Of a stretch of 64,000 nt of DNA, positions 7,821 to 16,906 are shown one piece after another. The notes beneath the pieces were generated by a model, which saw only the letters and a program-made list of their open reading frames with translations, was not told the DNA's origin and did not search any database. A program made the position numbers and the translations under genes. The stretch's first letter is position 1. Each line of letters starts with the position of its first letter. Source of the stretch: Paenibacillus sp. oral taxon 786 str. D14 (GTDB taxonomy: Bacteria > Bacillota > Bacilli > Paenibacillales > Paenibacillaceae); the NCBI RefSeq assembly GCF_000159955.1, contig NZ_GG695971.1, positions 68,430 through 132,429 on the forward strand. Direction: 5' to 3'.

Positions 7821-9518
7821 ATGAACGGAACCAATTCGTTTTCGGGTAAGGATCGGCGTCACCTGTTGGAGCAAATGGCCAATCCGGCTGAGCCGCTGGA
7901 CCTATTGGTCGTGGGCGGCGGGATTACCGGGGCTGGAATCGCCCTCGATGCGGCGGCGCGGGGGATGCGGGTGGGTCTTGTGGAGATGCAGGACTTTGCC
8001 GCGGGAACATCAAGCCGTTCGACGAAGCTAGTCCATGGCGGCTTGCGTTACCTGAAGCAACTGGAGATCGGCGTTGTGGCGGAGGTAGGGCGCGAGCGGG
8101 CGATCGTCTACGAGAACGGCCCGCATGTGACAACGCCGGAATGGATGCTGCTGCCGATTTATCGGGGCGGGACGTTTGGCCGGTTCAGCACGTCGCTGGG
8201 GTTGCGCGTGTACGACTTCCTCGCGGGGGTGAAGCGCGGGGAGCGGCGCAGCATGCTGTCGGCGGCGGAGACGCTGGCGAAAGAGCCGCTGCTGAAGCAA
8301 GACGGTCTGCTGGGCGGCGGGTACTATGTGGAGTACCGTACGGACGACGCCCGTCTAACCCTTGAAGTGCTCAAGGAAGCAGCGGCCCGTGGGGCGATGC
8401 CGGTCAACTATACCAAGGTGACCGGGTTTCGGTACGAAGGCGCGCAGCTGGTGGGCGCTGAGGTGACGGATCTGGCCGAGGGGCGGACATATGAGTTGCG
8501 CGCCCGGAAGATCGTCAATGCGGCGGGCCCGTGGGTGGATGCGCTGCGCGAGATGGACGGGTCAAAGCAGGGCAAAATGCTGCAGCTGACCAAAGGCGTG
8601 CACCTGGTGTTCGACCAGGGGCGGTTTCCGTTGCGGCAGGCGGTTTATTTTGATACGCCGGATGGCCGCATGGTGTTTGCGATTCCGCGCGATGGCAAGA
8701 CCTACGTGGGCACAACGGACACAGTGTACCACGGCGAGATTCATCATCCGCGGATGACGGAGGCGGATCGCGATTATATCTTGGGTGCGATTGACGGCAT
8801 GTTTCCCGGGCTGGCGATCACGGCGGCGGACGTGGAATCCAGCTGGGCCGGCGTGCGGCCGCTTATCTACGAGGAGGGCAAATCGCCTTCGGAAATTTCC
8901 CGCAAGGATGAAATTTGGGAGTCCGCGTCCGGCCTGATCACGATCGCTGGCGGCAAGCTGACCGGCTACCGCAAGATGGCGGAGCTGGTCGTGGACCGCG
9001 TGGCCGCCAAGCTGATGCGGGAATACGGCCGGAGCTTCACGCCCTGCGCAACCCGGCTGCTGCCGATCTCCGGCGGGCAGGTGGGCGGCTCGCAGGGACT
9101 GCTCGGCTTCGTGGCACGCAAGGCGCTGGAAGCGGCGGAGCGTGGCATCCCGAAGGATCTTGCCGCTAAATGGGCGGCTAGATATGGATCCAACGTGGAC
9201 CGGCTGTTGGCTTTGGCCGACGATGCTGCGGCTACGGGCGAGCCAGCCGACTCGGCCGGTGCAGCCCGGCTCCCGCTGGAGGTAGCTGTTCCGCTGAGGT
9301 ATGCCCTGGAAGCGGAGATGGCGATGACGCCGGTGGATTTTTTTGTGCGGAGAACAGGGGCTTTGTTATTTGATATCGCATGGGTGCGGCGGTGGAAGGA
9401 GCCGGTCGTCGATGCGATGGCCCGGTATTTCGACTGGCCGGAGGACGTGAAGCGCCGGCGGGCGGAGGAGCTGGAGCAGGCGTTGACGGAGGCGGTTTTT
9501 CCCGTAAGTGAAGAGTAA
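7821..9518 (+). CDS. glpD: Aerobic glycerol-3-phosphate dehydrogenase
   Basis: This 565-residue FAD-dependent enzyme oxidises glycerol-3-phosphate to dihydroxyacetone phosphate at the membrane and passes electrons to quinone. The N-terminal dinucleotide-binding motif [19 protein letters not shown] is followed by the family motif [15 protein letters not shown], and the C-terminal GlpD-specific helical domain is present. Length is normal for Firmicutes GlpD. I chose the ATG at 7821 because AAGGAGG at 7808-7814 is six bases away; the in-frame ATG at 7815 directly abuts that site. No glpF or glpK is adjacent, so the gene stands apart from the usual glycerol operon. Confidence 0.96.
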   Translation: MNGTNSFSGKDRRHLLEQMANPAEPLDLLVVGGGITGAGIALDAAARGMRVGLVEMQDFAAGTSSRSTKLVHGGLRYLKQLEIGVVAEVGRERAIVYENGPHVTTPEWMLLPIYRGGTFGRFSTSLGLRVYDFLAGVKRGERRSMLSAAETLAKEPLLKQDGLLGGGYYVEYRTDDARLTLEVLKEAAARGAMPVNYTKVTGFRYEGAQLVGAEVTDLAEGRTYELRARKIVNAAGPWVDALREMDGSKQGKMLQLTKGVHLVFDQGRFPLRQAVYFDTPDGRMVFAIPRDGKTYVGTTDTVYHGEIHHPRMTEADRDYILGAIDGMFPGLAITAADVESSWAGVRPLIYEEGKSPSEISRKDEIWESASGLITIAGGKLTGYRKMAELVVDRVAAKLMREYGRSFTPCATRLLPISGGQVGGSQGLLGFVARKALEAAERGIPKDLAAKWAARYGSNVDRLLALADDAAATGEPADSAGAARLPLEVAVPLRYALEAEMAMTPVDFFVRRTGALLFDIAWVRRWKEPVVDAMARYFDWPEDVKRRRAEELEQALTEAVFPVSEE

Positions 9519-9616
9519 ATCGTTTATTACAGGTGCAAGGATTTTGCCCTCGATCTGTCGAAATACATCCAAGAGAGCAAGCAAAGAGATCGAAGATGGA
9601 AAGAGGGCAGGGGTTC

Positions 9617-11038
9617 ATGAAGAATGGATGGAAGCGCGGGATTCGCGGATTGGTGATTCTCGCGGGGTTAGGAGCAGCCTGGTTGGCTGCGGGCTCAGCG
9701 GTTCAAGCGGCTGCGGTGGACTTTAAGGATGTACCGGCATCCCATTGGGCTTATGACAAGATCATGTGGGCGAAGAACAACGGTGTGACCGACGGGTATC
9801 CGGACGGCACGTTCCGCCCGGCACAGTCGGTGACGGAAGCGGAGTTTCTGAGCATGCTGGTGCGGGCCTATCCAGAGATCAAGCTGGATAAGGTGAATGA
9901 GCAGGAGGCCTGGTATACGCCTTATTACAACTTGGCCTTCGAATTGGCGTGGCCGGTTAGCGACAAGCCAAATGAGCCGATTACGCGCGGATCGGTGGCT
10001 CGGTTGATGGCGGCTTTTTACGGGCAGAGCTTGAGTGAAGATGAGGCGGTACAGTGGATCCTTGCTCAAGGCTTGGCCCAAGGGAAGAACGGTGCCGGCG
10101 TAGAAGGCTTCGCGCCCAAGGACGCGGTGTCGCGGGCGGAAGCGCAGACGTTCCTGTATCGGCTCAAGCTGACGCTGCCCAAGGCGACAAGCCCGGATCT
10201 GATCAAGCCGGAGATCCAGCTGCAAGGCGTGAGGATCGGCGATTCGACGGACCGCGTGATCGAGCTGCTCGGCGAGCCGGCGCGTAAGGATGCGACCAAC
10301 TACGGACTGGAATGGTACATCTATAATAAGGATTACAAGCATTATACGCAGGTTGGCGTAGCGGGCGGCAAGGTCGTTGGCTTGTTTGGCAATCATGACG
10401 AGTGGCAGTTTGCTCCCGAGGCCGAGAAAGGGCTGGAGAAGTTGCGGAGCAGCCTCGCGGCAATCTGGGACAAGAGCGAGCACCCGCCGCGAGAGTATGT
10501 GGAGACGTATACGCCGAGAGGGTTGTACATCAATCTGTACCTGGACAAGCACGAGAAGTACCGCGTGGACGGGGTGCTGCTGATGGACAAGAAGTTTACG
10601 GAGAGCCATGTGTACGCCCCGAATACTCCGGAGTCGCTGAAGGCGACGGAGCGGGAGATTTTTGACCTGACCAATGCGTTTCGTGCGCAACGAGGCTTAG
10701 GCGTGCTGAGCTGGAATGAATCGGTGGCTGAGGTGGCTCGCGCGCATAGTCGGGATATGGCGGAACGGAATTATTTTGAGCATGATAATCCTGAAGGGAA
10801 GTCGGCCGGCGACCGCATGATGGCTCGCGGGATTCCGCAGTTCCGGGCTTGGGGCGAAAATATCGCCGCCGGTTATCTGGATGCGATCGACGGGCACTAT
10901 GGCTGGCTGAATTCCTGGGGCCACCGGGAGAATATGCTGGAGCCCGTGTTTACGATGCTGGGTGTTGGTGCGGTAGACGGACTTAGCAGCAGCGATTACA
11001 GAACGTACTACACGCAAAACTTCTATACGCCGCTGTAA
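9617..11038 (+). CDS. Secreted SLH-CAP domain protein
   Basis: The 473-residue product starts with a signal peptide ending near AVQA. Two S-layer homology segments follow (first FKDVPASHWAYDKI, with the NGVTDGYPDGTFRP core), which would attach the protein to pyruvylated cell-wall polymer. The middle part resembles the CAP-associated N-terminal domain (IRIGD-like RIGDSTDRVIELLGEP). The last 130 residues form a CAP/SCP domain with the conserved HSRDMAERNYFEHDNP and WGENIAAGY motifs of the YkwD type. CAP proteins in bacilli are extracellular and of mostly unsettled function. I chose the ATG at 9617 because of the upstream AGGGG and because it begins a proper signal peptide. A strong terminator follows at 11111. 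Confidence 0.92.
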   Translation: MKNGWKRGIRGLVILAGLGAAWLAAGSAVQAAAVDFKDVPASHWAYDKIMWAKNNGVTDGYPDGTFRPAQSVTEAEFLSMLVRAYPEIKLDKVNEQEAWYTPYYNLAFELAWPVSDKPNEPITRGSVARLMAAFYGQSLSEDEAVQWILAQGLAQGKNGAGVEGFAPKDAVSRAEAQTFLYRLKLTLPKATSPDLIKPEIQLQGVRIGDSTDRVIELLGEPARKDATNYGLEWYIYNKDYKHYTQVGVAGGKVVGLFGNHDEWQFAPEAEKGLEKLRSSLAAIWDKSEHPPREYVETYTPRGLYINLYLDKHEKYRVDGVLLMDKKFTESHVYAPNTPESLKATEREIFDLTNAFRAQRGLGVLSWNESVAEVARAHSRDMAERNYFEHDNPEGKSAGDRMMARGIPQFRAWGENIAAGYLDAIDGHYGWLNSWGHRENMLEPVFTMLGVGAVDGLSSSDYRTYYTQNFYTPL

Positions 11039-11110
11039 GCTTGGCTAAGCCTGGCCGGGTCTGCTCGGTTGTCAGAGTAAGATCGTTGGTTTTTTTGGCC
11101 AGTAGGGGGA

Positions 11111-11150
11111 GGAACCGCTTGCCGGAAGTGACCGGGGCGGTTCCTTTTTT
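11111..11150 (+). terminator. Intrinsic terminator after SLH-CAP gene
   Basis: GGAACCGC pairs with GCGGTTCC around an 18-base loop and is followed by six T residues. Confidence 0.85.
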
Positions 11151-11239
11151 GTACGGAGTATGGTAGAAAAGATAAAGGATAACCTGTTAATACGTAAGTC
11201 GGCCGCAGGAGTGCGGTACAGAGAAAGGATGCTTTGACT

Positions 11240-11407
11240 ATGTACGTCGTTTGCAAAGATCATGTGGAACTGGCCATCGATATGTTCGTGGATGAGTTTG
11301 AGGATGCCCCGGATGTGGTCGATTTGGAGCACACCAAGTTTATTGATTGGGAGCCGCCGGTAAAATGTCAGGAATGTGATCAGGAGGCGCGGTTTTTGGT
11401 GGTGTAG
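11240..11407 (+). CDS. CxxH/CxxC small protein (rlmH neighbour)
   Basis: This 55-residue protein carries CKDH near its N-terminus and CQEC near its C-terminus, a likely small metal-binding site. It matches the CxxH/CxxC family found next to rlmH in many Bacillales, and rlmH is indeed the next gene. A ribosome site (GAAAGGATG) precedes the ATG. The protein is acidic in the middle and lacks a signal peptide. Function is not known. It is easily missed in annotation because of its length. Confidence 0.9.
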   Translation: MYVVCKDHVELAIDMFVDEFEDAPDVVDLEHTKFIDWEPPVKCQECDQEARFLVV

Positions 11408-11456
11408 TGCGGGTGCAGATGCAGGTGCGGTACACAACTGAATGAGAGACGAAGAA

Positions 11457-11493
11457 CGGGGCGACGGCATGGGATGGCTGGCCCCGCTGTTTT
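11457..11493 (+). terminator. Intrinsic terminator between CxxH gene and rlmH
   Basis: CGGGGC at 11457-11462 pairs with GCCCCG at 11481-11486, followed by a run of seven T residues. Confidence 0.7.
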
Positions 11494-11546
11494 TTTAGAT
11501 ATCAGAAAGTATACACTTCGGACGGACGATAACGGAGGATGTTACG

Positions 11547-12026
11547 GTGCAGATTCAAATCGTGGCGGTCGGCAAATTGAAGGAAAAATATCTGGTCCAG
11601 GGCATTGCGGAGTACGCCAAGCGCCTGGCGCCTTACGTGAAATTTCAAGTCGTGGAGGTGCCCGACGAGAAAGCGCCGGAGACGATGAGCGAGGCGGAGC
11701 TCATCGGCGTCAAGGAGCGCGAGGGCGAACGCATCCTCGCGCACATCAAGAGCGACGCGCATGTTATCGCGCTCGCGATTGACGGCCAGCTCTGGAGCTC
11801 GGAGGAGCTGGCCGCGTGTTTGGACCGGCTCGGCACCTACGGGACGAGCCATGTCGTGTTCGTCATCGGCGGCAGCCACGGGCTCGCCGATGCGGTGCTC
11901 CGCCGCGCGCAGCAGCGGCTGTCGTTCGGGCGCATGACGCTGCCCCACCAGCTCATGCGCCTGGTGCTCACCGAGCAGATTTATCGCGCGGTGAAGATTA
12001 ATCGGGGGGAGCCGTATCATAAGTAA
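11547..12026 (+). CDS. rlmH: 23S rRNA (pseudouridine-1915-N3)-methyltransferase
   Basis: The 159-residue SPOUT-class methyltransferase methylates pseudouridine 1915 in helix 69 of 23S rRNA on the assembled ribosome, using S-adenosylmethionine. The SAM-binding knot motif VFVIGGSHG and the C-terminal [35 protein letters not shown] ending, here recognisable in its parts LPHQLMRL and EPYHK, are both present. Length matches the family exactly. Translation starts at GTG 11547 after a GGAGG site. The gene follows the CxxH protein as in other Bacillales. Confidence 0.97.
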   Translation: MQIQIVAVGKLKEKYLVQGIAEYAKRLAPYVKFQVVEVPDEKAPETMSEAELIGVKEREGERILAHIKSDAHVIALAIDGQLWSSEELAACLDRLGTYGTSHVVFVIGGSHGLADAVLRRAQQRLSFGRMTLPHQLMRLVLTEQIYRAVKINRGEPYHK

Positions 12027-12150
12027 GGCGAAGGCAGGCACAAACTTAAAGTTTTCTTTACATTTCAATATATAGATTTTCAACCGTGGTATTATATTGA
12101 TTGATTTTTTTAGCATATGATGTCTGTTTTTGTTGATGAGGAGGACTGAT

Positions 12151-12258
12151 ATGAAAAATACAGTGAAAAGAGTCACTTCGATATTTATCATCATGCTCAT
12201 GGTGATGGGAAGTATACCAGGAACACAACTATTGACAAACAGAGGAGAACGGGTTTAA
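12151..12258 (+). CDS. Small secreted or membrane peptide, unknown
   Basis: This 35-residue ORF has one of the best ribosome sites in the window (GAGGAGGACTGAT before ATG). The peptide starts MKNTVKRV, continues with a strongly hydrophobic stretch (IFIIMLMVMG) and ends with a short polar tail containing TNRGERV. It looks like a signal peptide with a short mature portion, as in secreted signalling peptides, or like a membrane micropeptide. It could also be the 5' stub of a deleted secreted-protein gene. No downstream reading frame continues it. It lies in an AT-rich gap between rlmH and a monooxygenase. Confidence 0.5.
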   Translation: MKNTVKRVTSIFIIMLMVMGSIPGTQLLTNRGERV

Positions 12259-12307
12259 TATAACGGTGTTATATAAATATAACTAAGTTACAGAAAGAAG
12301 GACTCGT

Positions 12308-13540
12308 ATGAAATCACTCTCTGCAGTTATTGTTGGCGGCGGTCTCGGAGGACTTGCATTAGCGCAAAGTCTGAAGAAGCATCACATTGACTTTGTAGTT
12401 TGTGAACGCGAGCAGGAAGGACAATTTCTTCAAACCGGTTATCGTATCAAAATCAATGACAACGGAATGAGTGCGCTGCGGTTTTGTCTGCCTGAGAAGC
12501 TTTACGATCTCTTTATGGAAACCTCCGTCATGGGACCGGAACACCCGATATTCTTAAATCCAATTTCTCTCGAGCTGATGGAAGAACAGCACCCAATGTA
12601 CAACAAGGCGAAAATCACGCCTGGCGTCAATCGTTTTACTTTCAGAGAAGTGTTGCTTGGTGAACTCAATGACCATATCCGTTACGGATATCGGTTTACC
12701 CATTATGAAACGTTGGAAAACGGCCGCTTGAGAGCTTGGTTTGAGAATGGAGAGTATATCGATGCGGATGTCCTTGTTGGCGCTGACGGGGGAGGATCGA
12801 AGGTTCGCCAACAGTATAAACCTGGGGTGAAAATTTTTGATACCTTGGGAAGAGCTCTTTATACAAAAGTATTTCTGGATGATACTCGGAGAAAAGAACT
12901 CGATCAGCTCATTGGGGACGGCAGCATGAGAGGCCTTTTTAGCCCGGAAGGAGAGGCTCCGGTTTCCCTGCTTCTTGAAGAAATGGCCTTCAAGCCGAAT
13001 ATGGAACGATTGCCGGAATCCATGTCCCTGAATGTGAAAATTACTCCACAACAGGATTACTTGTATGCTGTGTTTGCGTGCTCGCCTGAGTGGTTTGGGA
13101 TGCCTGACGAGCAGCTTTTCCAATTGAATGGTTCGGAATTGTTGTCCCTTGCTCAAGAGAAAACCAAACATTGGCATCCCCAAGTCAAACGGATGTTGGA
13201 ACTCGCAGAGCCAGAGAAAACGGCTGTTTATCACTTGCGTAATGTTTTGCCATATAAGCCTTGGAAAGAAACCACCTCTTTGGTATTGCTGGGGGACGCC
13301 TTGCATCCGATGACACCGGCTGGAATTGGCGGGAACGCGGCACTTTTTGATGCCTATGAGCTATCGAAAGAATTAATCAACGTCAAAGACGGGAAAAAGG
13401 AACTTTTGTCAGCGTTACGTGATTATGAGGTGGCTGCGATTGAACGTGGGATGCGGGATGTTCGCCTCTCCTCGAAAGCAGGGGAAAGCATGTTCAACCA
13501 GAAGCCGTTGCCTGAGGAAGATGTAGAGTTGGAGGAATAG
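12308..13540 (+). CDS. FAD-dependent monooxygenase (PHBH/TetX-like)
   Basis: The 410-residue flavoprotein has the N-terminal FAD motif VIVGGGLGGLALAQ, the mid-protein DG motif DVLVGADGGGSKVRQQ, and the C-terminal GDALHPMTPAGIGGNAAL motif. These are the three signatures of class A aromatic-type monooxygenases, a group that includes TetX. The reaction would be NAD(P)H- and oxygen-dependent hydroxylation of an aromatic or polyketide-like substrate, which cannot be specified from sequence alone. A ribosome site (GAAAGAAGGA) precedes the ATG. The next gene is a TetR-family regulator with its own promoter and likely controls this gene. Confidence 0.9.
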   Translation: MKSLSAVIVGGGLGGLALAQSLKKHHIDFVVCEREQEGQFLQTGYRIKINDNGMSALRFCLPEKLYDLFMETSVMGPEHPIFLNPISLELMEEQHPMYNKAKITPGVNRFTFREVLLGELNDHIRYGYRFTHYETLENGRLRAWFENGEYIDADVLVGADGGGSKVRQQYKPGVKIFDTLGRALYTKVFLDDTRRKELDQLIGDGSMRGLFSPEGEAPVSLLLEEMAFKPNMERLPESMSLNVKITPQQDYLYAVFACSPEWFGMPDEQLFQLNGSELLSLAQEKTKHWHPQVKRMLELAEPEKTAVYHLRNVLPYKPWKETTSLVLLGDALHPMTPAGIGGNAALFDAYELSKELINVKDGKKELLSALRDYEVAAIERGMRDVRLSSKAGESMFNQKPLPEEDVELEE

Positions 13541-13562
13541 GGGTTTGTTTTTACGTTTATCC

Positions 13563-13594
13563 TTGACTAGGCTCCTTTCTAAATCGAGTATAAT
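13563..13594 (+). promoter_or_regulatory. Possible promoter of the TetR gene
   Basis: TTGACT and a perfect TATAAT are separated by 20 bases, longer than ideal. Transcription from here would start near 13601, which excludes the TTG at 13598 as start and supports the ATG at 13637. Confidence 0.45.
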
Positions 13595-13636
13595 AAGTTG
13601 TATAAGAATCTATGGAATGGAGTTGGATTGTCTGTT

Positions 13637-14272
13637 ATGCCTCAACGCAGGCCACATATCAGCGAGGAGAAGATCATCGCAGCTTCGTGGCGGCTTCTCT
13701 CCGACCAAGGAATCGAAAACTTTACCATAAGAAGCCTTTGTAAAGAGCTAAATGTTCAAGCCCCTACGATCTATTGGTACTTCGAGAGTAAGCAGGTCCT
13801 TATTCAAACCTTAGCCAACCTGGTTTCAAGAGAGATCATAGGTGATCTTCCCAAGCAAGGTGACTGGCGGGAGAGGCTTCAAACCAGCGCCATGGTGATT
13901 CGGAAGAAACTCCAGCAGTATCCCTGCTCGGGTCAACTTCTGATGAAGTCGAAGCCAGAGGCTGATTTTATGGAACTGCTCGAATGCCTCTTGCAGATGA
14001 TCGAACCTACTTCCTTGACGGATAAACAAAAATTTTCATATATCACCCATTTGCTTAACTATGTCATCAACTTCGTCGTTGAAGAATATGAACAACGGAT
14101 GGTACAGATATCGTTAGGGAATAAGGAGGATATTCACGGGGATTTCTCGCAATTCAACCTGCTTCGTCGGATGTACGAAGAAGGGATGTTTAATTTAATT
14201 GGTTCTGATGAACTCTTTGACTCGGGAATTCTCTTATTACTCGATGGGATCGAGCAGAGAATAACTCCCTAG
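13637..14272 (+). CDS. TetR-family transcriptional regulator
   Basis: The 211-residue protein has an N-terminal TetR helix-turn-helix (about residues 10-55, with FTIRSLCKELNVQAPTIYWYF). The recognition-helix end IYWYFESKQVLIQTLA is close to that of tetracycline-repressor-class proteins (YWHVKNK type), and the C-terminal half is a ligand-binding helical domain. It lies immediately downstream of a TetX-like FAD monooxygenase, so it is a likely ligand-responsive repressor of that gene. I chose ATG 13637 over upstream TTG 13598 because the likely promoter overlaps the latter. Confidence 0.88.
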   Translation: MPQRRPHISEEKIIAASWRLLSDQGIENFTIRSLCKELNVQAPTIYWYFESKQVLIQTLANLVSREIIGDLPKQGDWRERLQTSAMVIRKKLQQYPCSGQLLMKSKPEADFMELLECLLQMIEPTSLTDKQKFSYITHLLNYVINFVVEEYEQRMVQISLGNKEDIHGDFSQFNLLRRMYEEGMFNLIGSDELFDSGILLLLDGIEQRITP

Positions 14273-14279
14273 GTTTTTA

Positions 14280-14311
14280 GGAGCGGATCGCGTGGTGATC
14301 GCTCCTTTTTT
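14280..14311 (+). terminator. Intrinsic terminator of the TetR gene
   Basis: GGAGCGGATC pairs with GATCGCTCC (one bulge) and is followed by six T residues. Confidence 0.85.
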
Positions 14312-14337
14312 CTTTTAAGTTGGTGCTGTTTTTGCGC

Positions 14338-15153
14338 TTATTTGAAGGCGGGAAGGTTCTCGGCGAGAAAGAGGTCCAGATTACGAGGGGACATCCCCGT
14401 AACTCGTTTCACATCATCGGATATCCATGCGGCGTCATCTTCGGCAATCAAACCGAATAATTGGGCGTTGGATGTGGCAACAGGCTCGGGAATCCCTGCC
14501 TGAATCATCGCTTTCTGATGCTCGGCGGGAGAGATTCACCGGTATTCGACGGTATACCCCAGAGCGTCAGACAGTTTACGTGCGACATCGTGATAAGTAA
14601 TCAATTCGGGTCCGGTGAGCAGATAAGTACGACCTGCATGCGTGGATCGTGATACGGCAATAGTTGCGGCCGTGGCGGCCACGTAGCGAGCATCGATCAT
14701 GGCGAACTTGCCATCACCGGCAGACATTACGAAGCCTCTCGTTTGTTTAATCATCTGCGCGACAGCGAAGAGATTCTGCATGTAGAGATTCGGCGCAAGC
14801 AAAGTATAGTCGATCCCCGTCGCCTTCAGATGCGCCTCAACTCGCGCATGGCCACGCCGTCGATCAACAGGGGAATCTGCCGTAGCCTTATGATTCGTGA
14901 TCTTTATAATATGTTTTATTCCGTTGCGAACAGCACTGTCAATCACGGCGATTTCCTGGTCCGGTACAGCAGGACTAATTAAAACGACCGTCTCAATGCC
15001 ATGCATGGCTGCATCAAGAGTTTCAGGACGATCGAAGTTGCCAACGGCGATATCAATCCCATTCTCGGAGAACTCACGCGGCGTACGAGATAAGTCTCGA
15101 ACTAGTGCGCGTGCAGGGTGTTGTTGCTTTGCAAGCAGGCGGACGGTTTCAGA
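14338..15153 (-). pseudogene. NmrA-like NAD(P)H-binding protein, broken at both ends
   Basis: The frame encodes an atypical SDR of the NmrA/QOR2 type (SETVRLLAKQQHPARALVRD, then LLAPNLYMQNLF). A TGA at 14536-14538 interrupts the frame where the codon after VEYR should be a tryptophan or similar. The same frame then runs on, in homology, to a TAA at 14338 (LFGLIAEDDAAWISDDV and so on). The first about 12 residues, which carry the glycine-rich MILVTGATG cofactor motif, are missing and replaced by antisense of the HxlR gene fragment. The gene is therefore lost both by a 5' deletion and by a nonsense codon. It was presumably controlled by the adjacent HxlR regulator. Confidence 0.85.
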
Positions 15154-15390
15154 GGACCCAAGCGATTTAATGAACTCGAGCGCTCCATTTCTAAAATTAC
15201 GCGTAAGATGCTTACAGAACAACTAAGAGACCTGGAACGAGATAAACTGGTTATTCGAACAGTCTATAATCATGTTCCCCCGAAAGTGGAGTACTCACTT
15301 AGCGAACATGGTAAGACGTTCCTCCCTGTTTTAGAGATGATGGTCAAGTGGGGGGAATATCATCAAGAAAGTGTAGCTGGTCTCACATGA
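15154..15390 (+). pseudogene. HxlR-family regulator, C-terminal fragment
   Basis: The sequence from KRFNELERSI onward matches the C-terminal two thirds of HxlR winged-helix regulators (KMLTEQLRDLERDKLV, then KVEYSLSEHG). The expected N-terminal segment that contains the conserved cysteine and GGKW motif, about 35 residues, is absent. Upstream, the frame continues only into antisense of the NmrA-like gene. The two genes were evidently divergent neighbours, and one deletion removed their shared promoter and both 5' ends. Confidence 0.85.
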
Positions 15391-15408
15391 TGAGGCTGGC
15401 TTTTTTTT
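15375..15408 (+). terminator. Terminator after the HxlR fragment
   Basis: AGCTGGTCTCA pairs with TGAGGCTGGCT (11 bp including G-U pairs) and is followed by a run of T residues. Confidence 0.7.
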
Positions 15409-15513
15409 GATTAGAATACGCGGTGGTTTTTAACTATAACTGGATATGATCTGTTTATTTCGTGATTTCTTTGATACCTTAATTTTTGGAAAACCCCAAG
15501 GAGGTAGGGACGA

Positions 15514-16386
15514 ATGGCTGAAAAAATGCATGTTGACGAAATAGAAATGGATGAGGCGCTGGTTCGCCGTCTGCTGGTTGCCCAGTTTCCCCAATGGTCA
15601 GATCTATCCCTGCGGCGGGTCGAGCCAGCTGGCACCGTGAACGCCATCTTTCGATTAGGTAACCAATATTCGGTTCGGCTCGCGCGGCGGGAAGGGCCTG
15701 CGACACCAGAAAGCCGCGAGTTTACTTGGCTGCCCAAGCTTGCTCCGTTGGTTCCGCTAGAAGTCCCTGTACCCATCGCTCTAGGGCATCCGAGCAGCGA
15801 ATATCCTTGGTATTGGTATATTTACACCTGGGTTGAGGGCGAGTCGGTGCCGATTGAGGAGATTGACGCGATGCAGGCAGCGCGTGATCTTGCGGGGTTC
15901 GTTGCAGCGCTGCAGCAAATCGATTCATCGGGTGGGCCGCTGGGACGCGGTGTTCCTTTGGCGGAGCGGGATGAGGGGTTCCGATACTGGTTGGCACGGT
16001 TTGATGGCGACGTTGCGGCGGTGTCTAAGGTGTGGGAATCCGCGCTTGCTGCGCCTCCGTGGAGCGGCCCGCCAGTTTGGCATCACGGCGACCTTGATAT
16101 GCGCAACTGGCTCGTGCGTAATCAACGAATTACCGGTGTGATCGATTGGGATACGATGGGCGTGGGTGATCCTGCATGCGATGTCATGGTCGCATGGAAG
16201 TTACACTCGCCGGAGGCACGTGACGCATTCCGCAAATATCTTCCGACGGATGACGCGACCTGGGCGAGAGCCCGCGGATGGGTTGTATCCCAGGCAGTGG
16301 CCATACTGGCTTACTATACGCCAGAAAACAACCCCGTTCTGTACCGTGAGGCCCAATCCTGGCTTGACCTCGTATTGTCGGAATGA
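15514..16386 (+). CDS. Aminoglycoside phosphotransferase-family kinase
   Basis: This 290-residue protein has the APH/choline-kinase fold. The catalytic Brenner motif appears as WHHGDLDMRNWLV and the metal-binding motif as IDWDTMGVGDPA. The N-terminal lobe carries a G-containing nucleotide loop (VEPAGTVNAIFRL). Members include macrolide and aminoglycoside kinases and many small-molecule kinases, so resistance is possible but unproven. A textbook ribosome site (AAGGAGG) precedes the ATG at 15514. The gene is intact, although its upstream neighbours are eroded. Confidence 0.9.
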   Translation: MAEKMHVDEIEMDEALVRRLLVAQFPQWSDLSLRRVEPAGTVNAIFRLGNQYSVRLARREGPATPESREFTWLPKLAPLVPLEVPVPIALGHPSSEYPWYWYIYTWVEGESVPIEEIDAMQAARDLAGFVAALQQIDSSGGPLGRGVPLAERDEGFRYWLARFDGDVAAVSKVWESALAAPPWSGPPVWHHGDLDMRNWLVRNQRITGVIDWDTMGVGDPACDVMVAWKLHSPEARDAFRKYLPTDDATWARARGWVVSQAVAILAYYTPENNPVLYREAQSWLDLVLSE

Positions 16387-16455
16387 TGATTGATTATTTA
16401 CTGTTAAGTATAAGTGTGTCATGGAGAGCGAATCTGATAGTTGTATGCTGAAAAA

Positions 16456-16477
16456 GGCCATCCCACATGGGATGGCC
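16456..16477 (-). terminator. Perfect hairpin, minus-strand terminator
   Basis: GGCCATCCC and GGGATGGCC form a perfect 9-bp stem with a four-base loop. On the minus strand it is followed by five T residues, so it would end transcripts from the AT-rich remnant. Confidence 0.65.
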
Positions 16478-16577
16478 GAAAACTTGCCCTCGTAGAAGCC
16501 GTGGCGAACCGTATCACAAAATAGGGATAAATTTTTATCAGAATATGTTAGCATTTAACTCATGCAAGGCTACTGTA

Positions 16578-16892
16578 CTAATATACTTGATGAATTAGTC
16601 TTTTCAAATGGGCATTACGTTCATGTACATATTTTGATTTCAACGTCGGAGTAGTTGTATGCTTACTTTTCCATCTATTTAAAAAGTCTTGTTCAGCAAG
16701 TTGAGATTTCAATAATTCTGAGTCACGAGTAGTAATAATTCGAATAATTACATCACCTAAACCTACAATTCCTCGAAGATATAATTTTACTTTTTCGCCA
16801 ACAGTAGTAATAGCCGAATGAAGTGGTACTTCTTTATCCCCTCTTTTCTGTCGCTTTTTTCCTCCGCAAGCCCGCCGCGAACCTCCGATAAA
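16578..16892 (-). pseudogene. AT-rich 3' gene remnant, unrecognised
   Basis: An open frame of about 100 codons ends at TAG 16578. Its product includes VKLYLRGIVGLGDVIIRI and ends KRLIHQVY. The segment is much richer in A and T than its neighbours and contains no plausible start codon before the internal TTG near the middle. The upstream part overlaps intergenic-repeat-like sequence. I read it as the 3' end of a horizontally acquired gene whose front has been lost. I do not recognise the family. Confidence 0.4.
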
Positions 16893-16906
16893 CTAAATTT
16901 AGCTCC

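Noticed and set aside
11502..12200. Minus-strand ORF over rlmH
   Set aside because: It is antisense to the well-supported rlmH and has no ribosome site.
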